A stretch of DNA of 7,157 nt, from NCBI GenBank assembly GCA_041591915.1, contig JBFHRB010000174.1, forward strand, positions 1 through 7,157. The letters are read 5' to 3'. Positions 1-5,804 of the stretch are shown piece after piece. Numbering within the stretch: the first letter of the stretch is position 1; each line of letters opens with the position of its first letter. The translations under genes and the position numbers were made by a program. Under the pieces are notes generated by a model that searched no databases, had not been told where the DNA came from, and saw only the letters and a list, made by a program, of their open reading frames with translations. Source of the DNA: JBFHRB01 sp041591915 (GTDB lineage: Bacteria > Actinomycetota > Nitriliruptoria > Nitriliruptorales > Nitriliruptoraceae).

Positions 1-410
1 GCCGACTCGTGTGCCTCGACATCTCGGAGGAGTTCACGTCGGTCGCCAGGCGCTACTGGGACGAGGGCGGCGTCGCGGACCGGATCGAGCTGCGACTCGG
101 CGACGGCGTCGAGCTCCTCGGGGCCCTCCCGGCGGAGCCGACGATCGACCTGGCCTTCATCGATGCCGACAAGCGCCAGTACATCGAGTACCTGGAGGAG
201 TTGCTGCCACGCCTCTCCCCCGACGGCGTCATCGTCGTCGACAACGTGCTCTGGGGGGGCAAGGTCATCGACGAGGGTGACCGGCACGAGTTCACCGACG
301 CCATCCGCGACTTCAACGACCGCGTCGCGCGCGACGACCGGCTCGAGGCCGTGATGGTCCCCATCGCGGACGGACTGACCTTCATCACGAGGCGGGCTGC
401 CGATGACTGA
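1..410 (+). CDS. SAM-dependent O-methyltransferase, C-terminal part (5' end outside window)
   Basis: The reading frame is open from the left edge, and the residues before the GTG at 9 (R-L, then VCLDIS) continue the fold, so that GTG is internal and the gene is 5'-truncated by the window. The visible ~135 residues match the C-terminal two thirds of a class I methyltransferase of the catechol/caffeoyl-CoA type (COG4122-like). An acidic residue in VCLDIS is placed to bind the SAM ribose. LRLGDG is the usual next strand. FIDADK and VVDNVLWGG are the two loops that hold the divalent metal in this family. The C-terminal GLTFITRR resembles the family's GLT ending. The family is usually about 210-220 residues, so roughly 80 are missing. 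The likely reaction is methyl transfer from SAM to a hydroxyl on a small cytosolic molecule; the substrate cannot be read from sequence. The stop overlaps the next gene by 8 bp (ATGACTGA), suggesting translational coupling. Confidence 0.9.
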   Translation, partial: RLVCLDISEEFTSVARRYWDEGGVADRIELRLGDGVELLGALPAEPTIDLAFIDADKRQYIEYLEELLPRLSPDGVIVVDNVLWGGKVIDEGDRHEFTDAIRDFNDRVARDDRLEAVMVPIADGLTFITRRAADD

Positions 411-948
411 CAGCCTGGCAGGCAAGCTCCTCGTCGCGTCGCCGGCCCTGCTCGACCCCAACTTCGAGCGGACGGTCGTGCTGCTGGTCGAGCACGGGCC
501 GGAGGGTGCGCTCGGGGTCGTGCTCAACCGGCCATCGACCGCCGACTACATCGATCCCATCCGGGGGTGGGAGCCGTTCGCCGAGGACCCCGCCGTGCTC
601 TTCATCGGCGGCCCGGTCCAGCCGGACGCCGTCTTCGGGCTCGCGAGGTCCCGCACACCGTCCACCCCGGTCGCGATCGATTCGTTCCTGGGCCCGCTCG
701 GCGTCCTCGACCTCGACGCGGACGACACCACGGGCATCGCCGGCGTCCGGCTCTTCGTCGGCTACTCCGGCTGGGCGCCGGACCAGCTCGAGATGGAGAT
801 CGCCGAGGGTGCCTGGTTCGTCGTCGACGCCGAGCCCGGCGACGCCTTCACGGCCGAGCCTGACGGGCTGTGGCGACAGGTGCTCGGCCGGCAGGGGGGC
901 GGGCTCGGGATGCTGCGCACCTTCCCCGACGATCCCAGCATGAACTGA
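403..948 (+). CDS. YqgE/AlgH family protein (DUF179)
   Basis: This is a complete 181-residue protein, the normal length for the YqgE/AlgH family. Diagnostic stretches are LAGKLLVASPALLDPNFERT at residues 5-24, then VVLLVEH, GVVLNRPS, GGPV near residue 70, and LFVGYSGWAPDQLEMEI near residues 115-135. The C-terminal part has the usual W-x-x-V-L-G. No signal peptide or membrane segment is seen, so it is probably cytosolic. The biochemical role of the family is not settled. The AlgH name comes from a link to alginate regulation in Pseudomonas, which should not be carried over here. The ATG at 403 lies inside the end of the methyltransferase gene, with GAGG at 389-392 as a modest ribosome binding site. 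The overlap indicates co-transcription with that gene. The stop is followed within 2 bp by a strong palindrome. Confidence 0.93.
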   Translation: MTDSLAGKLLVASPALLDPNFERTVVLLVEHGPEGALGVVLNRPSTADYIDPIRGWEPFAEDPAVLFIGGPVQPDAVFGLARSRTPSTPVAIDSFLGPLGVLDLDADDTTGIAGVRLFVGYSGWAPDQLEMEIAEGAWFVVDAEPGDAFTAEPDGLWRQVLGRQGGGLGMLRTFPDDPSMN

Positions 949-949
949 G

Positions 950-989
950 CGAGAACGAGGACGGCGGGCCGTGCGGCCCGCCGTTCTCG
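950..989. terminator. Palindrome between convergent genes, likely bidirectional terminator
   Basis: A perfect 10-bp stem (961-970 with 975-984) closes a 4-base loop GTGC. An outer 5-bp arm CGAGA (950-954) can pair with TCTCG (985-989) across a one-sided 6-base bulge. The element sits between the stop of the yqgE-like gene (948) and the end of the convergent metalloprotease gene (1002), where a shared terminator is expected. There is no T-tract on either side, which is common for terminators in GC-rich actinobacteria. Function is inferred from position and stem strength. Confidence 0.7.
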
Positions 990-1001
990 TGCGTCAGAAG
1001 C

Positions 1002-1793
1002 TCAGTGGTCGTGACCCTCGTGGTGGCCGGGGAGCCAGGTGACGTGCGTGATGAGCAGCTGGCCCCGATCGGGCCGCACGAAGACGTTCGGGTGCCCGTC
1101 GGCGTCGAAGCCGAACGCCTCGCCGAAGATCGGGTGACCGCACTTCTTGGGGCCGCCGCGGCACGGGCCGCCACCGCCGTCACCGCCGTCACCGCCACCC
1201 GCGTCGAGGTGCGCGTAGATGGCCTCGAGTTGCGCGAAGTCGTGCGCGTCCGGCCCGGTGTTGTTCGTCGGATCGCTGGTGTACTCCATGCAGCTGTCGG
1301 TTTCGTCCGTCGAGAAGTCCTCGTTCTGGTGGCCGAGCCCGAACGTGTGGGCGACCTCCTGACACATGACGAGCTGCCGCCACGCGGACGAGTCGTACGG
1401 CGGGATGTCGTGGTAGGTGTCGTTGAGCTACGCGACCCCCTGGGTGATGTGGCCCCCGCTCGCCCAGATCTGGGCGATGCCGAGCCATCCCGTCTGGCCG
1501 TAGCTGCCGTTGCAGACCTCGACACGCCCGGACGTCGGGCGGCAGTTGCGCTTCGCGCGCCCCGACACCTCCGTCAGCTCGAGCACCTCCGAGGCGTTCC
1601 ACTCGGCGATGGTCTGGGTCAGTCGCGCGTCCCAGTGCCCACTGACGTTGTCGCCGATGGACAGCGTCAGCGGATTGGTCGAGCGCTCCCAGTGGTAGTT
1701 GCCCCAGGAGTGATTCGCCGAGGCCGCCACCGGGAACACCATCGCGAAGACGGCGGCCGCGGTGAGGGCGATGCTGAGGCGTCGAAGTGTCAC
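1002..1793 (-). pseudogene. Secreted matrixin-like metalloprotease with an in-frame TAG
   Basis: Read from GTG 1793, one frame of 263 codons runs to TGA at 1002-1004, broken only by a TAG at 1428-1430 (codon 122). Protein similarity continues across the stop, so this is one gene and not two. Residues 1-26 are a signal peptide: RR, then a hydrophobic core, then A-S-A before N27. The region after the stop reads LNDTYHDIPPYDSSAW, then QEVAHTFGLGH at codons 145-155, a metzincin-style zinc site with Gln in the first position. SCMEYTSDP is a plausible Met-turn, and AHDFAQLEAIYAHLD follows. A Gly/Asp-rich linker, a CRGGPKKC segment and a His-rich end (HHEGHDH) close the protein. Activity would be extracellular peptide hydrolysis. 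The TAG would release a 121-residue protein without the zinc site. Alternatives are a sequencing error, readthrough or a recent nonsense mutation. GTG 1793 was chosen because it begins the signal peptide; the upstream in-frame ATG at 1910 adds 39 unlikely residues. Confidence 0.8.
1172..1198. repeat. Three 9-bp tandem units inside the metalloprotease gene
   Basis: CACCGCCGT occurs at 1172-1180 and 1181-1189, and a third copy, CACCGCCAC, occurs at 1190-1198. On the minus strand they encode the Gly-Gly-Asp repeats that link the protease domain to the C-terminal segment. Such short units can gain or lose copies without changing frame. Confidence 0.75.
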
Positions 1794-1865
1794 GAGGTTC
1801 CCACCCGTCGAACGGCACAGTGGAGCGCCGGGGCGCTCACTCCCTGTCGACACCACCGTACCGTC

Positions 1866-1871
1866 TGTCAA
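1866..1871 (-). promoter_or_regulatory. TTGACA box, possible -35 of the metalloprotease gene
   Basis: A perfect TTGACA reads on the minus strand 73 bp upstream of the GTG at 1793, in the 171-bp gap after dnaB. At 17-bp spacing the -10 position holds only GACAGG (1843-1848), a poor match. The call is therefore tentative: a real -35 with a weak or activator-dependent -10, or chance. Confidence 0.3.
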
Positions 1872-1964
1872 GGGCCTGCCGTAGGCCGCGGGTCCCACAT
1901 CTGACGCCACCGACGTTGGAACCTGCCCGACGCAGTGCCGCCCGGCCGAGTCGTGCGGAGGTCC

Positions 1965-4862
1965 CTAGACGACTGACCCGCTCGGCGGCGTCGGTTGGCC
2001 GCCGTAGCCCCCGCTCGGCGTGCCGCTGCCCGGCCCGCGCGCCAGGTTCGCGAACTTCGTCAGGTGGTTGAGGAACGCGAGTCGGACCGTGCCGGTCGGG
2101 CCGTTGCGGTGCTTGGAGATGATCAGCTCCGCGATGCCCTTGTCCGGGCTGTCCTCGTCGTAGACCTCGTCGCGGTAGATGAACCCGACGATATCCGCAT
2201 CTTGCTCAATGCTGCCACTTTCGCGCAAATCGGACAGCTGCGGGCGCTTGTCCGGTCGGCCCTCCGGGTTACGCGAGAGCTGGGACAGCGCCATGACCGG
2301 CACGTCCAGCTCCTTCGCCAGCATCTTCAGGCCACGCGAGATCTCCGCGACCTCCTGCTGTCGCGAGTCGACCCGGCGGTGGCTCGCCATCAGCTGCAGG
2401 TAGTCAACGAGGATCAGCTCGAGCCCGTGCTTCTGCTTGAGGCGACGGGCCTTGGCCCGGATCTCCATCAACGTGATGCTGGGCGTGTCGTCGATGAACA
2501 TCGGCGCGTCGCCCAGCTTGCCGAGGGCGTCGCTGAGCTTGGTCCAGTCGGTCGGGTCGAGCCGCCCCGTTCGGAGCTTGGACGAGTCGACCCGCGCCTC
2601 GGACGAGAGCATGCGCTGGACGATCTCGAGCTTGGACATCTCGAGCGAGAAGATGATCGCCGGCTTCTTCAGCTCCACCGTCACGTACTGGGCGATGCCA
2701 AGAGAGAGTGACGAGTTGTGGACGATCACGTCATCGGCGATGAAGTTGTGATGCGGCCGCACCTCGAGGTCGAGGACACGGGCCGTGCCGGCGGGCTCGA
2801 TCGCCACGACCTCGTCCCAGTACACGTCCGAGGTGGCCGCGTCCCGGAGCCGCGCCGAGTCGAGCGCCTCGGCGATCTCGGCAACGAGCCGGCGGGATGG
2901 GCGGCGCATTCCCACATGCCAGTTGTGGTTCCGCGGTCGACCGGTGGCCGCGGAGACATCCGCCCAGGTCCGGTTCCCCTTCTCCGCGACGATCGCGTCC
3001 CAGACCTCGACGGGCAGGAGGTCGGTGTTGGTGTGCCGGACCTGGCGAGCCTCGGCCGCGGCACGAACGCGCTCGCACGCCTCGTCCTTGGCGAAGATGC
3101 CGATCTCGTCGAGGAAGCGCAGGACGTTCTCGGCATCGCGGATCTCGAGCTCGAAGGCCTGGCGTCGAGTTCCCTCGTAGGCCACCTGGCGTTCGCGCAC
3201 GTTCGAGAGGACGCCGAAGCGGAGAAGGAGGTGCTGCACGTCGTGGATGAGCCGCTCGGACACGGACGCGTAGGAGATCCCGAAGTAGCCGTGCGTGGAG
3301 CTCACCCAGGCCGATCCATCAGTCGCGAAGAGACGTGACAGGAAAACCGCGACCTGCTCGCGTGGCGCCCGGAAGATCGGCTCCGGCACGAACTTCCCGT
3401 GGCTGTCGAGGCCATTGAGCCCGAGTTCTGCGAGGCGCCCAGACAAGAAGTCAGGCTGTGGCTCACCGGTGTAGTGGAGGTCGTCAGCCGCCGAGCGCAC
3501 TCGATCACGAGTGACCTCGGCGACGCCCGGCTCTCCCTTGAGGGCTGCTGCCACGGTGTGCGCAGAGACGCCGACCGCGTCGGCGACGTCCTGCTGGACG
3601 ACCCGGCCATGCGCACGGTTGAACTGCAACTCGACGGCGTCGGTACCCGCCTTCGCCCGCACGGTGACTCGGCAGCCGAACGCCGCTGCGGCTCCCGTGG
3701 CCTCGTGGATGACCTGGTCGAGGGACGCCGTCAGCTTCGGCACTCGTCCCGTCAGGCAACCGTCGCCGATGAGGTACGCGAGCAGGACGACCTCGGCATC
3801 GACCATCCGGTCACTGCCGAAGACCGGGAGGACGCGCGGCGTCGCGACGAGATCACCTGGCCGGAGGTCGGCAACGTGGCGCCAGCCCGAGGGTCCGAGC
3901 ATCGGGTGGTCAGGCGTGGCGACGAGCACGCGACCCGAACGGGTACGCAGCCTCACGACCTCTCGCAGACCGTTGTCTAGGAACTCGTCCGGCCTGGCGG
4001 CGACGAGCTGGCCGCGGTCGTCCAGCGACAGCACCCCACGCGTGGCATCCGCCTTCGCGACGACATCCTCGATCGGGACGTAGGACCCGTCGGAGAGCAG
4101 CACGCGCGACCCGGCGGCCAGACACTTCCCCATCGCCGGCCTCGCCGCGACGATGATCAGGTTCTGCGGCTGCAGGCCGGCCGTCAGGCGGTCGAGGTCG
4201 TCGAGGCCGGTCGCGAGGCCCGTGACCTCGGAGCCGGCCTGGGCGAGCTGCTCGATGCGCTCGAAGGACTCGGTGAGCAGCGCGTTCAGCGGCGCGTAGT
4301 CGCGGGACTCCGACGTCTCGGCCACCGCGTAGACGGCGGCCTCGGCGCGGTCGAGGGTCTGCTGGACGTCGTCGGCACCGTCGTAGCCGAGGCCGACGAT
4401 CTCGGTGCCCGTGTCGATGAGGCGCCGCAGCAGCGCCTTGTCGCGCACGATCCGGGCGTAGTAGACGGCGTTGGCGGCCGTCGGGACCGCGGCCGTCAGG
4501 TCGTGGATCGCGCTGGCGCCACCGATCTCGTCCAGCTTGTTGCGCGCCTGGAGCCAGTCGAGGAGCGTGACCGCGTCGATGGGCTCACCCGTGGAGAACA
4601 GGTCCCGGATGCCCTCGAAGATGGTCCCGTGCGCCGAGCGGTAGAAGTGCTCGGGCTTGACGATCTCCATGACCTCGGCGGCCGCGTTCTTGGAGAGGAT
4701 CGCGGCGCCGAGGACGGAGACCTCCGCATCGAGCGAGTGCGGGGGCACACGGTCGTACCGGCCCCCTCCGGAGGATCCGTTGCCGGACGATCCGGAGGGG
4801 CCGGGTGGTGGTGGCTCAGTGGGGAAGGGGTCGCCGTACGTGTTCCGGGGGTCGTCTGCCAC
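1965..4862 (-). CDS. dnaB: Replicative DNA helicase DnaB, interrupted by an intein
   Basis: The 965-residue precursor gives a 495-residue mature helicase after removal of residues 247-716. DnaB is the hexameric 5'-3' helicase that unwinds DNA at the replication fork and works with primase. Residues 1-37 are a Pro/Gly/Ser-rich leader. Residues 38-140 are the DnaB N-terminal domain (HSLDAEVSVLGA). The RecA-like motor follows: Walker A RPAMGK at 241-246, completed by S717 after splicing; catalytic Glu in SLEMS (E741); Walker B LILVDYLQLM at 816-825; Q861 in ALSQLSR; the SGSIEQDAD loop at 882-890; and an arginine-finger candidate R919 in KHRNGPTG. The tail is Gly/Pro-rich. The start is GTG, with AAGGAG at 4868-4873 five bases upstream. 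It lies 14 bp after rplI, so it is the last gene of the operon. Codons at 2193-2231 are strikingly unlike the rest. Confidence 0.97.
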   Translation of the reverse strand: MADDPRNTYGDPFPTEPPPPGPSGSSGNGSSGGGRYDRVPPHSLDAEVSVLGAAILSKNAAAEVMEIVKPEHFYRSAHGTIFEGIRDLFSTGEPIDAVTLLDWLQARNKLDEIGGASAIHDLTAAVPTAANAVYYARIVRDKALLRRLIDTGTEIVGLGYDGADDVQQTLDRAEAAVYAVAETSESRDYAPLNALLTESFERIEQLAQAGSEVTGLATGLDDLDRLTAGLQPQNLIIVAARPAMGKCLAAGSRVLLSDGSYVPIEDVVAKADATRGVLSLDDRGQLVAARPDEFLDNGLREVVRLRTRSGRVLVATPDHPMLGPSGWRHVADLRPGDLVATPRVLPVFGSDRMVDAEVVLLAYLIGDGCLTGRVPKLTASLDQVIHEATGAAAAFGCRVTVRAKAGTDAVELQFNRAHGRVVQQDVADAVGVSAHTVAAALKGEPGVAEVTRDRVRSAADDLHYTGEPQPDFLSGRLAELGLNGLDSHGKFVPEPIFRAPREQVAVFLSRLFATDGSAWVSSTHGYFGISYASVSERLIHDVQHLLLRFGVLSNVRERQVAYEGTRRQAFELEIRDAENVLRFLDEIGIFAKDEACERVRAAAEARQVRHTNTDLLPVEVWDAIVAEKGNRTWADVSAATGRPRNHNWHVGMRRPSRRLVAEIAEALDSARLRDAATSDVYWDEVVAIEPAGTARVLDLEVRPHHNFIADDVIVHNSSLSLGIAQYVTVELKKPAIIFSLEMSKLEIVQRMLSSEARVDSSKLRTGRLDPTDWTKLSDALGKLGDAPMFIDDTPSITLMEIRAKARRLKQKHGLELILVDYLQLMASHRRVDSRQQEVAEISRGLKMLAKELDVPVMALSQLSRNPEGRPDKRPQLSDLRESGSIEQDADIVGFIYRDEVYDEDSPDKGIAELIISKHRNGPTGTVRLAFLNHLTKFANLARGPGSGTPSGGYGGQPTPPSGSVV
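2835..3020 (-). other. C-terminal helical, HTH-like DNA-binding segment of the intein
   Basis: Precursor residues 615-676 lie between the second LAGLIDADG half and the C-terminal splicing blocks. TWADVSAATGRP, NWHVGMRRPSRRLVAEIAEA and the leucine spacing suggest a Cro/XRE-like helix-turn-helix. The following SDVYWDEVVAIE is a stretch common in actinobacterial inteins. It probably helps the endonuclease grip its target. Unlike the LacI-like part, this segment appears to be usual for the group. Confidence 0.55.
3471..3602 (-). other. LacI-type helix-turn-helix inside the intein endonuclease
   Basis: Precursor residues 421-464 read as a LacI-family DNA-binding head. DVADAVGVSAHTVAAAL at 425-441 covers the helix-turn-helix, and G443, P445, G446 and V447 follow as in the family's N-G-x-P-x-V. 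TRDRVRSAADDLHY at 451-464 matches the T-R-x-R-V-x-x-A-A-x-x-L-x-Y third helix. The usual Ser-Arg after T-V is replaced by Ala-Ala, so base recognition would differ. It sits between the two LAGLIDADG motifs, where related inteins, as I remember them, pass directly to the GL-x-G-L / SHxKxVP segment. The probable role is added DNA contact during homing; this is inference. Confidence 0.75.
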
Positions 4863-4867
4863 CCGGG

Positions 4868-4873
4868 CTCCTT
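4868..4873 (-). promoter_or_regulatory. Ribosome binding site fixing the dnaB GTG start
   Basis: AAGGAG lies between the rplI stop (4877-4879) and the GTG at 4860-4862, with a 5-base spacer. It supports GTG 4862 as the start of DnaB and includes the Pro/Gly-rich leader in the protein. Confidence 0.8.
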
Positions 4874-4876
4874 CCC

Positions 4877-5533
4877 CTATGAGGCGTCTTCAGGCGCCTC
4901 CGTGTCACCGGGCGCCGCCTCGACGGCATCCTCGGTGGGCTTCGACTCGCTCGCCTCGGCGGAGTCGGGCGCGTCGCCGGCCTCGGCCTCGACGGCCTCT
5001 GCCGCCTCCTCGGCCTCGAGCTCGGCCACCGCCTCGAGCGCCGCCTCCTCGATCGAGGGCGCCTCCTCGCCGGCGACCTTGACCTTGCCCTCGACGTCGA
5101 CGACGTCGAGGGTCAGGGTGGCGGTGACCTGCGGGTGGATGCGCACCGGGATCTCGTACGTCCCGATCTGCTTGATCGGACGCTTGAGGTCGATGCGCCG
5201 CTTCTCGATCTCGTGGCCGCGCTCCTTGAGCACCCTCTCCACGTCGCTCACGCTGACCGAGCCGTACAGGTGCCCGAACTCGTCGACGCGGGCCTCGACG
5301 CGCAGCGTCCGGGCCTCGAGCGTCTCCTTGTGCGCCTGTGCGGTGCCGACCGTCTTGGCCTCACGCGCCTTGCGGGCGCGCGTGATGGCCTCGGCCTCCT
5401 TCATGGCCCCAGCCGTGGCGGGGATCGCCAGGCCGCGGGGCAGCAGGAAGTTGCGGCCGTAGCCGTCGGCGACGTCGACGACGTCGCCGGGCAGCCCGAG
5501 GTTGTCGACTTCTTCCTTGAGGATGATCTTCAT
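4877..5533 (-). CDS. rplI: Ribosomal protein bL9 with a long acidic C-terminal tail
   Basis: Residues 1-150 are a full L9. The N-terminal rRNA-binding domain carries the signature GYGRNFLLPRGLA at 24-36. The long connecting helix spans about 40-80, and the C-terminal domain (GHLYGSVS, IKQIGTYEIPVRIHPQVTAT) ends near residue 148. L9 binds 23S rRNA near the L1 stalk base and helps maintain reading frame. The family is usually about 150 residues; here there are 218. The extra tail (residues 151-218) is almost only Ala, Glu, Asp, Ser, Pro and Thr: by hand count 23 acidic residues and one Lys in 156-218. It looks disordered and its role is unknown. ATG 5533 has AGGAGG at 5543-5548 overlapping the rpsR stop. 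It lies between rpsR and dnaB in the operon. Confidence 0.97.
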   Translation of the reverse strand: MKIILKEEVDNLGLPGDVVDVADGYGRNFLLPRGLAIPATAGAMKEAEAITRARKAREAKTVGTAQAHKETLEARTLRVEARVDEFGHLYGSVSVSDVERVLKERGHEIEKRRIDLKRPIKQIGTYEIPVRIHPQVTATLTLDVVDVEGKVKVAGEEAPSIEEAALEAVAELEAEEAAEAVEAEAGDAPDSAEASESKPTEDAVEAAPGDTEAPEDAS

Positions 5534-5542
5534 GACGGCAGA

Positions 5543-5550
5543 CCTCCTCA
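5543..5550 (-). promoter_or_regulatory. rplI ribosome binding site overlapping the rpsR stop
   Basis: TGAGGAGG on the minus strand joins the rpsR stop TGA (5548-5550) to an AGGAGG Shine-Dalgarno (5543-5548), nine bases before the rplI ATG. This arrangement supports coupled translation of S18 and L9. Confidence 0.85.
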
Positions 5551-5787
5551 GCGGCTCGAGTACGGCATCAGCGCCATCTCACGGGCGTTCTTGATCGCGC
5601 CCGCAAGGGCCCGCTGGTGCTGCTGGCAGGTACCCGTCGTACGGCGCGCCTTGATCTTGGTGCGCTCGTTGACGTAGTACTTCAGCGTCGGCAGGTCCTT
5701 GTAGTCGATGTACGAGATGCCCTCGGTGCAGAACCGACAACGCTTCTGGCGGCGGTTCCGGTTGGGCTTGCGCTTGCGTCGGGCCAT
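5548..5787 (-). CDS. rpsR: Ribosomal protein bS18, zinc-binding (C+) form
   Basis: This is a complete 79-residue S18 of normal length. It has a basic N-terminus, CRFC at 17-20, the central YKDLPTLKYYVNERTKI, and CQQH at 54-57. C17, C20, C54 and H57 form a plausible zinc site, so this is the C+ form. Some actinobacteria carry a second, cysteine-free S18 elsewhere under zinc control; none is visible here. S18 pairs with S6 on the platform of the 30S subunit, and both genes are in this operon. ATG 5787 is preceded by AAAGGAG, whose first bases overlap the ssb stop TAA. Confidence 0.98.
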   Translation of the reverse strand: MARRKRKPNRNRRQKRCRFCTEGISYIDYKDLPTLKYYVNERTKIKARRTTGTCQQHQRALAGAIKNAREMALMPYSSR

Positions 5788-5796
5788 GGGTGCTGG

Positions 5797-5804
5797 CTCC
5801 TTTA
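5797..5804 (-). promoter_or_regulatory. rpsR ribosome binding site overlapping the ssb stop
   Basis: TAAAGGAG on the minus strand fuses the ssb stop (5802-5804) with the Shine-Dalgarno for rpsR, GGAG lying nine bases before the ATG at 5785-5787. The same stop/Shine-Dalgarno design recurs at the next junction. Confidence 0.8.

Larger units (their letters stand above)
2715..4124 (-). mobile_element. DnaB P-loop intein with LAGLIDADG homing endonuclease (470 residues)
   Basis: Precursor residues 247-716 lie exactly between Walker A K246 and S717. The N-terminal splicing block starts with C247 (CLAAGSRVLLSDG). Block B has TPDHP, with T316 and H319. The C-terminal blocks are VLDLEVRPHHNFIA at 696-709 and VIVHN at 712-716, with penultimate H715, terminal N716 and +1 S717. 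All standard splicing residues are present, so it should splice out of the precursor. The endonuclease has two LAGLIDADG motifs, LLAYLIGDGCL (D367) and FLSRLFATDG (D515), and a block-D lysine in SHGKFVP (K490). Both catalytic acids are kept, so mobility may persist. The insertion site is the P-loop site also used in mycobacterial DnaB. Two extra DNA-binding-like segments are listed separately. Codons are somewhat less GC-biased than in the flanking helicase, as expected for a transferred element. Confidence 0.96.

Noticed and set aside
1002..1367. Separate small gene starting at the ATG at 1367
   Set aside because: That ATG encodes the Met directly before the zinc motif. Conserved residues continue upstream in the same frame to the TAG and beyond, so it is an internal codon of one gene.
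1428..1430. TAG recoded as pyrrolysine or another special amino acid
   Set aside because: Nothing in the window (no pylT or pyl genes, no clear recoding structure) supports it; a point mutation or sequence error is simpler.
870..1904. A 344-codon plus-strand open frame across the yqgE end and the protease gene
   Set aside because: It runs antisense to the metalloprotease, whose minus-strand product has a signal peptide and zinc motif. The plus-strand product is Arg/Val-rich with no family features, as expected for an antisense frame in GC-rich DNA.
2193..2231. A second intein at the SIEQD site
   Set aside because: The extein reads continuously through SGSIEQDAD with no insertion; only codon use is odd.
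1995..2711. A 238-codon plus-strand open frame opposite dnaB
   Set aside because: It is antisense to the conserved helicase C-terminal domain and has a repetitive Arg/Leu/Val-rich product with no recognisable motif.
3465..4124. A free-standing homing endonuclease gene
   Set aside because: The endonuclease is in frame with the helicase on both sides and is framed by complete splicing blocks, so it is an intein and not an independent gene.
4503..5462. A 319-codon plus-strand open frame opposite dnaB and rplI
   Set aside because: It spans two confirmed minus-strand genes and its Ser/Ala-rich stretch is simply the reverse of the L9 acidic tail codons.
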